Assembly (NCBI GenBank): GCA_943372195.1
Contig: CALRXS010000016.1
Span: forward strand, 7,791-71,790
Length of the DNA stretch: 64,000 nucleotides
Origin: JAEYZM01 sp943372195
GTDB lineage: Bacteria; Bacteroidota; Bacteroidia; Sphingobacteriales; Sphingobacteriaceae
Direction: 5' to 3'
In this document: positions 43,946 through 52,205 of the stretch, one piece after another
Layout of the letters: the number at the start of each line of letters is the position of its first letter
How positions within the stretch are numbered: the stretch's first letter is position 1
Notes under the pieces: model-generated
Seen by the model: the letters and a program-made list of their open reading frames with translations, nothing else
Database searches by the model: none
Told to the model about the DNA's origin: nothing
Position numbers and translations under genes: made by a program

Positions 43946-43951
43946 TGGGCG

Positions 43952-43959
43952 CAAAGGTA
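43952..43959 (-). promoter_or_regulatory. Candidate panD -7 element, almost at the start codon
   Basis: TACCTTTG on the minus strand matches TAnnTTTG exactly, with TTTC 18 bp upstream. The expected transcription start falls within a base or two of the panD ATG at 43945, implying a very short or absent leader. Confidence 0.4.
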
Positions 43960-43984
43960 GCTAATTAAATTAATTTTGAAATAT

Positions 43985-44836
43985 CTAGGCGTTGATAAAC
44001 ATATTATCAATTAGTCTAGTATTGCCAATTCTCAATGCTATAATCATTAATTGCTTCGAATTTGGGTTTATTTCTGACACTTCTAACATGTTATCTGCAT
44101 CTACTATACTAATATACTCCAATGTAACATTTTTAATTTCAAGTAGTTTAGCTGTCGCTTGTTCTATAATATAGGCTATGTTATATACTTTCTGCTGAAC
44201 TAGCAATTTAGAAGATATTAATGCTTCATATATTTTAGATGCCTCTTGGCGTTCATTTTCGTTTAGACGGATGTTACGGGAACTCATCGCTAGTCCGTTT
44301 TCTTCTCTAATCACCTTACATACAATTATTTCTGTTGTCAAGGAGAAGTCTTTACAGAGCTTTTTTACTATTACCGTCTGCTGATAATCTTTTTGTCCGA
44401 AGTATGACTTATTCGGATGTACCAATTTCAATAATTTATAGACTATTTGAGCAACCCCTTTGAAATGGCCTGGTCTCATGGCACCCTCCCAAAGCGTTTC
44501 AATTTCACCAAAAGAATGTGTCCACTCCTCATTGTTACCATACATTTCATTAACTTCTGGCAAGAATAGTATATCACAATTTACCGATTGAAGCAAGATT
44601 ACATCGTTTTCAATTGGCCTAGGGTATTTATCTAAATCTTTAGGGTCATTAAATTGAGTAGGGTTCACAAAAATGCTACAAACAACAATGTCATTCTCTG
44701 ATTTTGCTTGTTGAAGTAATGATAGGTGGCCCATGTGTAAAGCACCCATAGTTGGTACGAATCCAACAGTTTTGCCAAGAACTCTGTGATTTTCAAGGGT
44801 TTCTTGAAGATCATTTCGGGTGTTTACAACTATCAA
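43985..44836 (-). CDS. panC: Pantothenate synthetase
   Basis: It joins pantoate and beta-alanine with ATP to form pantothenate. The 283-residue protein has the HxGH nucleotide motif in VPTMGALHMGHLSLL (about 27-41), KSYFGQKDYQQ, and KMSKS-like region at LAMSSRNIRL. The start codon is TTG at 44836: the frame closes with TAG at 44858 and holds no ATG before it. It is the first gene of a run with panD, the flippase-like gene and rfaE2, and is divergent from the glycogen-synthase-like gene, a neighbourhood kept in many Bacteroidota. Confidence 0.94.
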   Translation of the reverse strand: MIVVNTRNDLQETLENHRVLGKTVGFVPTMGALHMGHLSLLQQAKSENDIVVCSIFVNPTQFNDPKDLDKYPRPIENDVILLQSVNCDILFLPEVNEMYGNNEEWTHSFGEIETLWEGAMRPGHFKGVAQIVYKLLKLVHPNKSYFGQKDYQQTVIVKKLCKDFSLTTEIIVCKVIREENGLAMSSRNIRLNENERQEASKIYEALISSKLLVQQKVYNIAYIIEQATAKLLEIKNVTLEYISIVDADNMLEVSEINPNSKQLMIIALRIGNTRLIDNMFINA

Positions 44837-44928
44837 TATAGTAAGATTAAAAGAGGGCTAAAATTATAAATTTTTCGTAATTACAAGCATGTTTTAAAAG
44901 AATGTTAAAAAAATCTAATATTTTTTTG

Positions 44929-44966
44929 TATATTTGCAGTCCCAATTCATTTCGCCATGAAGGCGA
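44929..44966 (+). promoter_or_regulatory. Promoter -7 element and leader hairpin of the GT5-like/DUF4270/glmS run
   Basis: TATATTTG at 44929-44936 matches TAnnTTTG exactly. The leader then holds a 5-bp hairpin TCGCC/GGCGA (44952-44966). The leader would be about 53 nt before the ATG at 44995. The -33 region is weak. Confidence 0.45.
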
Positions 44967-44994
44967 TAATTTGTTGATTAGGAGTAAGTTCAGT

Positions 44995-45822
44995 ATGGCA
45001 AAAACAAAGATTCTCTTCATCACCCATGAAATGTCTCCATTTTTGGAGCTTAGCAAAATAGCAAAAATTACTAGGCAATTACCACAAGCGATGCAAGAAA
45101 AAGGATTCGAAATCAGAATTCTTATGCCTCGTTTCGGAAGCATTAATGAGAGAAGAAACAGATTACATGAAGTAATCAGATTATCAGGTATGAACATTGT
45201 TATCAATGACAATGACAATCCATTAATTATTAAAGTAGCATCGTTACCATCTGCTAGAATGCAGGTTTATTTCTTAGATAACGAAGAATATTTTCAGAGA
45301 AAGACAATATTTAGAGATGCTAAGGAAAACTTTCATGCCGATAATGATGAGCGTATGATATTCTTCTGTAAAGGAGCAATAGAGACGGTTAAGAAATTAG
45401 GTTGGATGCCAGATGTGGTTCATTGTTTCGGATGGATGACTAGTTTAGTGCCTATGTATTTAAAGACTTCTTATAAAGAAGATCCGATGTTCAAAAACAC
45501 TAGAGTTGTTTATTCTGTTTACGAAAACTGTTTTACCGAATCGTTAGATAAAAATTTAAAGACTAAGTCTTTAATGCCAGAGATGGATGCATCACAGACT
45601 AGTTTATTGAAAGATAGTACATGCTCAGCTTTACATATCAATGCAATAAATTATTCAGATGCTGTAGTGAAGGCAGACGAAAACATTGATAATGCCGTTA
45701 TTAAATTCTTGTCAAAGCAAAGTGACAAAACTATCATCGAAAATTATAACCACGATGAAATAGATTTTGATACATTTGTTACGTTTTACGAAGAGGTAAG
45801 CGAAGAATTAGTGACTGTATAA
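44995..45822 (+). CDS. Truncated glycogen/starch-synthase-like (GT5 N-terminal domain) protein
   Basis: From the ATG at 44995 the protein has 275 residues; an in-frame ATG at 44902 lies upstream of the promoter and its extension is not family-like. It matches only the N-terminal Rossmann half of GT5 glycogen synthases (KILFITHEMSPF, IRILMPRFGSINERRNRLHEV, PDVVHCFGWMTSLVPMYLK). The C-terminal catalytic half is missing and the ADP-glucose motif KxGGL is replaced by ELSKIAK. Full synthases are about 480 residues, so it is unlikely to make glycogen. This short form recurs in Bacteroidota beside panC, DUF4270 and glmS, which suggests a conserved but unknown role. The DUF4270 gene follows 13 bp later. 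Confidence 0.85.
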   Translation: MAKTKILFITHEMSPFLELSKIAKITRQLPQAMQEKGFEIRILMPRFGSINERRNRLHEVIRLSGMNIVINDNDNPLIIKVASLPSARMQVYFLDNEEYFQRKTIFRDAKENFHADNDERMIFFCKGAIETVKKLGWMPDVVHCFGWMTSLVPMYLKTSYKEDPMFKNTRVVYSVYENCFTESLDKNLKTKSLMPEMDASQTSLLKDSTCSALHINAINYSDAVVKADENIDNAVIKFLSKQSDKTIIENYNHDEIDFDTFVTFYEEVSEELVTV

Positions 45823-45835
45823 TATCAATTAATAG

Positions 45836-47140
45836 ATGAGATTAAATATTCGTAAAGACTTATTAATTCTGTTAATAAGTCTTTTTATATTACAAGCCTG
45901 TAAGAAAGAGGGTGAAATAGGGCTAGAGCAACAAATCGATGAAGAAGGTTTGTTTGGCACATTAGTAGATACTAGCACCATCCGTACATTTTCAGTTAAA
46001 GATGACACACTGATTTCTAGTCGTTATATCAGAAATCAATTAGGTGAATTTAAAGATCCCTTATTTGGTAACACCAAGGCTAGTATTGCTTTTCAAGCAG
46101 TATTATCACAAAACAATGTAAACTTTGGTACTAATTTAGTACTAGATTCTGTTGTTTTGGTATTGGGTTATATTGGAGACAAAAGCCAAAGATTTTATGG
46201 TGATACAAATTCAAGAATGACTGTTAATGTGTACCAATTAGATGAAAGCATTACAGAAGATTCAAATTACTACTCTAGTAGAGTCTTTAGAATAAAACCT
46301 ACCGCAATTGGCACTACAACTTATCAACCTAGTCCGAACGATTCTCTTACAGTACAAAACATTCGTGATGGTAGACCAGATACAGTTGGTAAAGTTCCAC
46401 CACAAATGAGAGTGAGGTTGAGTGATGCATTCGGACAAGAATTATTGTCAAAATCTGGCACATTAGAACTTTCTGAAAATAGTGTCTTTTTAAATACTTA
46501 TAAAGGCTTTTATATTACAGCTTCTACAACAAGCGGTGATGGAGGTGTGATGTCTTTTGATTTAACAAATACCAATCGTTCATACATCGTTTTGCATTAT
46601 AAAAACAGTACAGATACTACTAACTTCGTGTTTAATATTAATAGTGTTGCTGCAAATATTAATCGTTATGAACATGATTATACTGGCACCGAAGTAGCAA
46701 GCCAATTAGCTGATTCTACACTAGGTCAGACAAAAACATTTATTCAATCATTAGCTGGCTTAAGAGCTAAAGTTCTTATACCAAATATTAAGAGATTAAC
46801 AGACTCTGGACTTATTGCAGTTAACAAAGCTGAATTAATTGTTAAACCATTTTCGGGTACTGAAAGCCCATATGCACCTATTATTAATTTAGCACTAAAA
46901 GCTAGAAGAACAGATAACTCTGAATTTGTTGTACAAACAGCAGCATATAATTCTACAACTAAAGAATATAAGTTGGTAGTCACTAATTTTATTCAACAAT
47001 ATCTTAGTGGCAAATTAGAGATTAAAGAATTATATTTAGAAGATAATAGCAAGCAAATTCGTGCAAATAGATTAGTTATATCTGGGCAAAATTCTGCTGA
47101 CCCTATTAAACTAAGAATATTTTATACTAAACTTTATTAG
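45836..47140 (+). CDS. DUF4270 domain lipoprotein
   Basis: A 434-residue lipoprotein (lipobox LFILQAC, Cys22) whose mature part is beta-rich, with DUF4270 features: an early EGLFGTLVDTSTIRTFSVKD segment, LGEFKDPLFGNTKASIAFQ, LDSVVLVLGY, and a C-terminal strand series ending RLVISGQN. Function in the family is not established; an outer-membrane or surface location is likely from the lipid anchor. It is between the GT5-like gene (13 bp) and glmS (33 bp), all on the plus strand. The constant linkage to glmS in this phylum points to an envelope-precursor role, which is inference. Confidence 0.8.
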   Translation: MRLNIRKDLLILLISLFILQACKKEGEIGLEQQIDEEGLFGTLVDTSTIRTFSVKDDTLISSRYIRNQLGEFKDPLFGNTKASIAFQAVLSQNNVNFGTNLVLDSVVLVLGYIGDKSQRFYGDTNSRMTVNVYQLDESITEDSNYYSSRVFRIKPTAIGTTTYQPSPNDSLTVQNIRDGRPDTVGKVPPQMRVRLSDAFGQELLSKSGTLELSENSVFLNTYKGFYITASTTSGDGGVMSFDLTNTNRSYIVLHYKNSTDTTNFVFNINSVAANINRYEHDYTGTEVASQLADSTLGQTKTFIQSLAGLRAKVLIPNIKRLTDSGLIAVNKAELIVKPFSGTESPYAPIINLALKARRTDNSEFVVQTAAYNSTTKEYKLVVTNFIQQYLSGKLEIKELYLEDNSKQIRANRLVISGQNSADPIKLRIFYTKLY

Positions 47141-47173
47141 AGTATATTTACTTAAACTAAAACAAAATTAACT

Positions 47174-49009
47174 ATGTGTGGCATTGTTGGTTATATAGGT
47201 TTCAGAGAAGCCTACCCGATTATTATTAAAGGATTACAAAGATTAGAGTATAGAGGTTATGATAGTGCTGGTGTTGCCTTGTTAGATGGTGACATGAAAA
47301 TTTATAAAAAAGAAGGAAAGGTTAGTGACTTAGTTTCTTTTGTAGAAAATCAATCTACTGTAGGCACTATTGGTATGGGTCATACACGTTGGGCTACTCA
47401 CGGAGCACCAAGTGATAGAAATTCTCACCCACATACTTCTAATGATGGTAGAATGAGTATCATTCATAATGGTATCATCGAAAACTATGCAAGTATTAAA
47501 GAAGAAATGATCAAACGTGGACATGTTTTCACGAGTGATACTGATACTGAAGTTTTAATACACTTAATAGAAGACATCCAGAAAAATACAGGTAATACTT
47601 TAGATGAAGCAGTACGTATTGCATTACACGAAGTAGTAGGTGCATATGCTATTGTTGTAATGTCTAAAGACAATCCAGATGAAATCATCGCTGCCCGTAA
47701 AGGTAGTCCAATGGTTATTGGCGTTGGTGAAGGTGAATATTTCATAGCATCAGATGCATCTCCAATTATTGAGTATACTAAAAATGTAATTTTCTTAAAC
47801 GATAGCGAAATGGCTATTGTGAAGAAAAATAGTTTAGTAATTAAGACTATTGATAACGTAGTTCAAAACCCTTATATACAAGAGTTAGCAATTCAATTAG
47901 AGATGATTGAAAAAGGTGGTTACGATCATTTCATGATGAAAGAGATATATGAACAACCTCGCTCAATTCATGATAGTATGAGAGGTAGAATAAATGCGAA
48001 AGATGGTTTTATAAATTTATCAGGACTTAACGAATACGAAGAGAAGTTTAAACAAGCAGATAGAATATTAATTGTTGCTTGTGGTACATCATGGCATGCT
48101 GGTTTAGTTGCAGAATATTTAATTGAAGATTTTGCAAGAATACCTGTTGAAGTTGAATATGCTTCTGAATTCAGATATAGAAATCCGATCATCACAGAAA
48201 AAGATATTGTAATTGCAATTTCTCAATCAGGTGAGACTGCAGATACTTTAGCTGCTATTGAATTAGCAAAATCTAAAGGAGCAACAATATTCGGTATTTG
48301 TAATGTGGTTGGTTCATCAATTCCACGTGCATCAAATGCTGGTGCATATACTCATGCTGGTCCGGAGATCGGTGTTGCATCTACCAAAGCATTTACTGCT
48401 CAAGTAACTGTTTTAACTTTATTAGCATTATCTATTGCTCAGAAAAAAGGTACAATTAAGAAAACTAGATTAATTGAAGTTTTAACTGCATTAGAAGATA
48501 TCCCAAATAAAGTAGAAAAAGCATTATCAAGTAACGAAGAAATCAAAGGAATCTCGGCTCGTTTTAAAGATGCACACAACTTCTTGTATTTGGGTAGAGG
48601 ATATAATTTCCCTGTAGCCTTAGAAGGTGCATTAAAACTAAAAGAAATTTCTTATATCCACGCAGAAGGTTACCCTGCCGCTGAAATGAAACATGGTCCG
48701 ATCGCTCTTATCGACGATCAAATGCCTGTAGTAGTTATTGCAACTAAAGGCACCATACTTGAAAAAACTATTTCAAATATTCAAGAAGTAAAAGCTAGAA
48801 AGGGTGTAATTATTGCAGTCGTTACAGAAGGTGATCAAGAAGTAAGAAAGATGGCTGATTATGTAATTGAAATACCAGATACAGAAGAAGCATTAGTTCC
48901 ATTATTAGCAACTATACCATTACAATTATTATCATACCATATCGCAATCATGAGAGGCTGTAATGTAGATCAGCCGAGGAATTTAGCGAAGTCGGTTACG
49001 GTTGAATAG
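47174..49009 (+). CDS. glmS: Glucosamine-6-phosphate synthase (isomerizing)
   Basis: It makes glucosamine-6-phosphate from fructose-6-phosphate and glutamine, the entry to peptidoglycan and lipid A sugars. The 611-residue protein has the class II glutaminase domain with Cys2 as nucleophile after Met removal (MCGIVGYIG, then GHTRWATHGAPSDRNSHPH), and two SIS sugar-isomerase domains (CGTSWHAGL and SQSGETADTLAA; later GRGYNFPVALEGALKLKEI), ending KSVTVE as in other GlmS. No glmS ribozyme is expected in this phylum and none was seen in the 33-bp gap. It is last in the run with the GT5-like and DUF4270 genes. Confidence 0.96.
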   Translation: MCGIVGYIGFREAYPIIIKGLQRLEYRGYDSAGVALLDGDMKIYKKEGKVSDLVSFVENQSTVGTIGMGHTRWATHGAPSDRNSHPHTSNDGRMSIIHNGIIENYASIKEEMIKRGHVFTSDTDTEVLIHLIEDIQKNTGNTLDEAVRIALHEVVGAYAIVVMSKDNPDEIIAARKGSPMVIGVGEGEYFIASDASPIIEYTKNVIFLNDSEMAIVKKNSLVIKTIDNVVQNPYIQELAIQLEMIEKGGYDHFMMKEIYEQPRSIHDSMRGRINAKDGFINLSGLNEYEEKFKQADRILIVACGTSWHAGLVAEYLIEDFARIPVEVEYASEFRYRNPIITEKDIVIAISQSGETADTLAAIELAKSKGATIFGICNVVGSSIPRASNAGAYTHAGPEIGVASTKAFTAQVTVLTLLALSIAQKKGTIKKTRLIEVLTALEDIPNKVEKALSSNEEIKGISARFKDAHNFLYLGRGYNFPVALEGALKLKEISYIHAEGYPAAEMKHGPIALIDDQMPVVVIATKGTILEKTISNIQEVKARKGVIIAVVTEGDQEVRKMADYVIEIPDTEEALVPLLATIPLQLLSYHIAIMRGCNVDQPRNLAKSVTVE

Positions 49010-49030
49010 ATGTACTGTGTACTAAGTACA

Positions 49031-49060
49031 TTGTACAAAGTATTAAGTATTAAGTATTAA
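49031..49060. repeat. Short tandem repeat and TTGTACAAAGTA repeat
   Basis: TTGTACAAAGTA (49031-49042) is followed by three copies of the 7-nt unit AGTATTA. The same 12-mer, followed by a similar TAAGTA, lies at 4746-4757. No coding or RNA function is evident. Confidence 0.6.
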
Positions 49061-49093
49061 GACTTGAGCTAATTAAGAGTTTTAATTAAATAA

Positions 49094-49127
49094 AAAGAGG
49101 TGCATTCTATAAAGATAGCACCTCTTT
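49094..49127. terminator. Terminator between glmS and the receiver gene (copy A)
   Basis: A 10-bp stem AAAGAGGTGC/GCACCTCTTT (49094-49103 with 49118-49127), flanked by A and T runs. Its loop shares TCTATAAAGAT with the hairpin at 53366-53399, so the two are copies of one sequence. Confidence 0.85.
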
Positions 49128-49133
49128 CTTTTT

Positions 49134-49157
49134 CTAGTCACCAGTTACCAGTTACTA
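49134..49157. repeat. ACTAGTAACTGG-type intergenic repeat
   Basis: CTAGTCACCAGTTACCAGTTACTA, mostly built of GTTAC/CAGTTAC units. Related copies are at 53423-53442, 60991-61010 and, in the opposite sense, 61215-61245. All lie between genes. Confidence 0.6.
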
Positions 49158-49160
49158 ACA

Positions 49161-49559
49161 TCATATCTCCAAATTCAATTCTTTCGAAAGTTTCTCTACA
49201 GTAAGAGGCTTGCTTATAAATCCTTTTAACACTTTATATCTACTTACGCTTTTAATATCATCAGGATTATTAGAGCTTGAAGATAAGTAGATAGCAGGGT
49301 ATTCGACTAGATTTAATTTTTCTATCTCATTTAAAAAATCCCAACCATCCCATATAGGCATATTAATATCTAAAATAATTAGATCATAATATTTTGTATT
49401 TGCTAATAAATTTTTTGAAACTTCATTGAATGCATCTTCTCCATTTTCAAAATGATCGAATTCATTTTTGATGCCTCTTATTTCAAACATTGTTTTTAGT
49501 GTAAAGACGAAAATGGGATCGTCATCTATTACACATATTTTTAAGTCTCTAATTCTCAT
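49161..49559 (-). CDS. Single-domain response regulator (CheY-like receiver)
   Basis: A 132-residue receiver with no output domain. The acidic pocket is CVIDDDPI, the phospho-acceptor Asp lies in LIILDINMPIWDGW (about residue 57), the Ser switch in YLSSSSNN and Lys in FISKPL. The start at 49559 is chosen because ATG overlaps the kinase stop (11 bp overlap); an upstream in-frame start at 49589 would sit inside the kinase frame and adds unlike residues. It is the last gene of the minus-strand module. A stand-alone receiver must signal through protein contacts or a phosphorelay; no target is nearby. Confidence 0.88.
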   Translation of the reverse strand: MRIRDLKICVIDDDPIFVFTLKTMFEIRGIKNEFDHFENGEDAFNEVSKNLLANTKYYDLIILDINMPIWDGWDFLNEIEKLNLVEYPAIYLSSSSNNPDDIKSVSRYKVLKGFISKPLTVEKLSKELNLEI

Positions 49560-51753
49560 ATTTAAAATTAACTGTAAAAGTTGTACCAATATTTACTTCG
49601 CTTTCAACATCTATGCTGCCACCCATCGCTTCAACTTGATTTTTAGTTATAAATAATCCAATTCCTCTTGCATCTGCATTTCTGTGAAAAGTCTTATACA
49701 TTCCAAACATTTTCCTTCTATTTCTTTCCATATCAATTCCTATTCCATTATCACTTACACTCATTTTTATCCCGTAGTCATTTTTTTCTGCAGTAATTTT
49801 TATGAATGACTTTTTATTAACATCTCTATATTTAATAGCATTAGTAATTAGGTTAAGAATAATACTGTCTAAATAAGTAGGTAAAGCTAATACTGTAATA
49901 TCTTTTTTAACATCGTTAATGATTCGTATCTCTGAATTCACTTCAAATGATGAAACATTGCTGATAGCTTTATTTATTGTACTATATAAATTGATACCTT
50001 CTAAACTTTTATGTTTGTTATTTATTATTTGTGCGATATCTGTTAAATGATCAATCGTTTCAAATAAATTTTCAATTGATCCTTGAAGAATCTGTGTTAA
50101 TTGAAATTCTTTTAGTTCTGGTTTTTTAATAAATAACATCTCCATTAAAGATCGAATATTTACAGTATGCGACCTTAAGTTATGAGATACGATATATGCA
50201 AAATTTTGTAATCGTTCATTTTGTAATTGAGTTAAGTTTAATAATAAATTTTGCTCTTCATTATTTTTCTTCTTATCGGTGATATTTGTTTCTACTGCAA
50301 TATATCCGTTTAATTCTCCAAACTCATCGTATATTGGTACTATATTTAATTCAAGCCAATAGTCATTATTATACTTGCCTCTATTTAGAATTTCAATGCC
50401 ACTAATTGTTTGCTTCTTATCTAAGGTTTCGTTTATAATTTTTATTGTATCTGTATTTGTTTTTTCACATTGAAACATCCTCGGACTATTACCTACAATT
50501 TCTTCTAATTTATATCCTGTTAATTCTAATAAACTGTCATTTACCCAAAGTATTTTTTTCTCTTTATTAGTAATCACTACACAATTTGAAGTATGTTTCG
50601 CAACCAATGATAATTGTTGTATCTCTCTTTCTGACTGCTTCCTTTGAGTAATATCTTGTAAAGACCCACTGAACTGTAATAAGCCATCTTGATTCATGGC
50701 CCATTCCATTATTATTGATACCCATCTTTCTTCATTATCATTCTCTCTATTTATGATTATATCACAGTTTAAGTTTTCAATCTTTGTGCTTTTTAAATTA
50801 AATGAGCTAGAAATTTGTTCATGATATTTTTGATTTATCAACTTTAAGAATCTCTCTAGGCTAATATTTTTAACTTGATCTATACCTAATATTTCACAAA
50901 CAATATCAGAAATTGCAAGAGCATTTTGTTGAGGCGAATAATCAATATGTCCTAATTTAGATATGCTCTGTGCTCTAATTAATCTTAAACTTGTCTTCTG
51001 TAATTCATTTGTTCTTTCTATTACTTCGTTTTCAAGATTCTCTGTTAGTTCTTTATTGATTTTTTGTTCAATATTTAGTTTCTCCTGAAGTTCTAAAATA
51101 TTCTCTGATAATTCACCAATTTCATCTTTCTCAAATTTGTATGAATATCGAGAATCATAAACACCTTTTTTAAGTTCGTTGGTTATTTTTATAAGTTTAT
51201 AAATAGGTGATGATAGTTTTTTAGCGAAGAAGTAAAAAATTAAAATCGATAAAATAATAATTACACCTAGAGAATAATATACTGGTGAAATTAATTCAGA
51301 AATTGTGGCATTGATTTTACTTTTTGATGCTCTAATAATTATTTCGCCATTAAACAATTTTGATTTAAATTCAGTAGTTGTGTATATATAATCTTCGTAG
51401 TTCTTTTCTGTTACATCATCTATATTAATAGAATCAGGATAACTAGTTAATATCTTTGTAATACTACTGTTTGTTGAATCTTCTTTTATTAGTACAGCAC
51501 AATAATCGAAATCTTGTTTTAATGAAATAAACTCAATAGTTTTTTTTACCCCGTTAAAATCTTCAGAATTTAATGCAATCTCAACTCCTAACGCAACAGT
51601 TTTAGTTAGTTCTTTGTATTCATATTCTTTTGTTTCAATGAATTTAGAGGATAATTTATTCGGATAATATATTATAAAAATACCTGCACCAATAATTAAA
51701 CTAAGTGTAAATGGCACCCAAATTTTATAAAATATTTTATTGAAAAGTTGCAT
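49549..51753 (-). CDS. Membrane PAS histidine kinase
   Basis: A 734-residue sensor kinase. Transmembrane helix 1 is at about 13-30, a periplasmic sensor region of ~125 residues follows (no family recognised with certainty; Cache-like is possible), and helix 2 at about 158-176. Then come a HAMP-like segment, a coiled coil (about 220-260), two PAS/PAC units (about 262-375 and 380-495, with FSGSLQDITQRK and ILWVNDSLLELTGYK), a HisKA-type helix with the phospho-His in IVSHNLRSHTVNI (about 532), and a HATPase domain with NLITNAIKY, DNGIGIDMER and ADARGIGLFI. It overlaps the receiver by 11 bp and the PBP-like gene by 1 bp, so the four-gene module is translationally coupled. Confidence 0.9.
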   Translation of the reverse strand: MQLFNKIFYKIWVPFTLSLIIGAGIFIIYYPNKLSSKFIETKEYEYKELTKTVALGVEIALNSEDFNGVKKTIEFISLKQDFDYCAVLIKEDSTNSSITKILTSYPDSINIDDVTEKNYEDYIYTTTEFKSKLFNGEIIIRASKSKINATISELISPVYYSLGVIIILSILIFYFFAKKLSSPIYKLIKITNELKKGVYDSRYSYKFEKDEIGELSENILELQEKLNIEQKINKELTENLENEVIERTNELQKTSLRLIRAQSISKLGHIDYSPQQNALAISDIVCEILGIDQVKNISLERFLKLINQKYHEQISSSFNLKSTKIENLNCDIIINRENDNEERWVSIIMEWAMNQDGLLQFSGSLQDITQRKQSEREIQQLSLVAKHTSNCVVITNKEKKILWVNDSLLELTGYKLEEIVGNSPRMFQCEKTNTDTIKIINETLDKKQTISGIEILNRGKYNNDYWLELNIVPIYDEFGELNGYIAVETNITDKKKNNEEQNLLLNLTQLQNERLQNFAYIVSHNLRSHTVNIRSLMEMLFIKKPELKEFQLTQILQGSIENLFETIDHLTDIAQIINNKHKSLEGINLYSTINKAISNVSSFEVNSEIRIINDVKKDITVLALPTYLDSIILNLITNAIKYRDVNKKSFIKITAEKNDYGIKMSVSDNGIGIDMERNRRKMFGMYKTFHRNADARGIGLFITKNQVEAMGGSIDVESEVNIGTTFTVNFKYEN

Positions 51754-52205
51754 TAGTCTACAATTTTAATTGTTATTTTATTTAATAGATTTGAGTTCGT
51801 TGATTTTATAATAGCTATTGAACCTGGATTAGTTTCAACGTACTCTATAATTTCTTTATCTCTTTCTAGAAATACTGGGGGGTTTGCTCTACCTTGAAAA
51901 ACTAATGATAACCAATATTTCATCATTACATCTTTTTTCCCATTGAATAAAAACTTAGCTACAACTTCTACATTTTCGTTTTTGCTAGATGGCAATACTA
52001 TAATTGTCTGTTCATTATTTGGCCAAGAGGTATATTTCCCCTTAAAAATTTGACTGATTTCTTTTGTGCTTAATTGTTTAGTCCCAATATTATTACCTAT
52101 AACTATATAGCCTGTTGGTAAAGTGTATTGACTGTAAGAGAATGTACTTAATGCCATTAAAAACAATAATGACATTAAGGCTTTAATTGAAAATCTAGAA
52201 ACCAT
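51753..52205 (-). CDS. Small periplasmic PBP-like (PstS-related half-size) protein
   Basis: A 150-residue exported protein. A signal peptide covers about 1-26 (LMSLLFLMALSTFSYSQ). The mature part carries the short phosphate-binding-protein-like pattern LSTKEISQIFKGKYTSWPN, then MMKYWLSLVFQGRANPP, then YVETNPGSIAII. This is one lobe's worth of the PBP-like fold; true PstS proteins are about twice as long, and the phosphate-binding Ser/Thr loops are not evident. A phosphate ligand should not be assumed. Its ATG overlaps the barrel gene by 11 bp, and its stop overlaps the kinase start (TAATG). It is a natural candidate for the kinase's ligand- or stress-binding partner. Confidence 0.78.
   Translation of the reverse strand: MVSRFSIKALMSLLFLMALSTFSYSQYTLPTGYIVIGNNIGTKQLSTKEISQIFKGKYTSWPNNEQTIIVLPSSKNENVEVVAKFLFNGKKDVMMKYWLSLVFQGRANPPVFLERDKEIIEYVETNPGSIAIIKSTNSNLLNKITIKIVD

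Noticed and set aside
44902..44994. Longer N terminus for the GT5-like protein starting at 44902
   Set aside because: The extension lies across the -7 element and leader hairpin and is unlike the family; MAKTKILF at 44995 fits.
51753..52205. Calling the small periplasmic protein PstS
   Set aside because: It is half the length of PstS, lacks clear phosphate-binding loops, and has no pstCAB neighbours.
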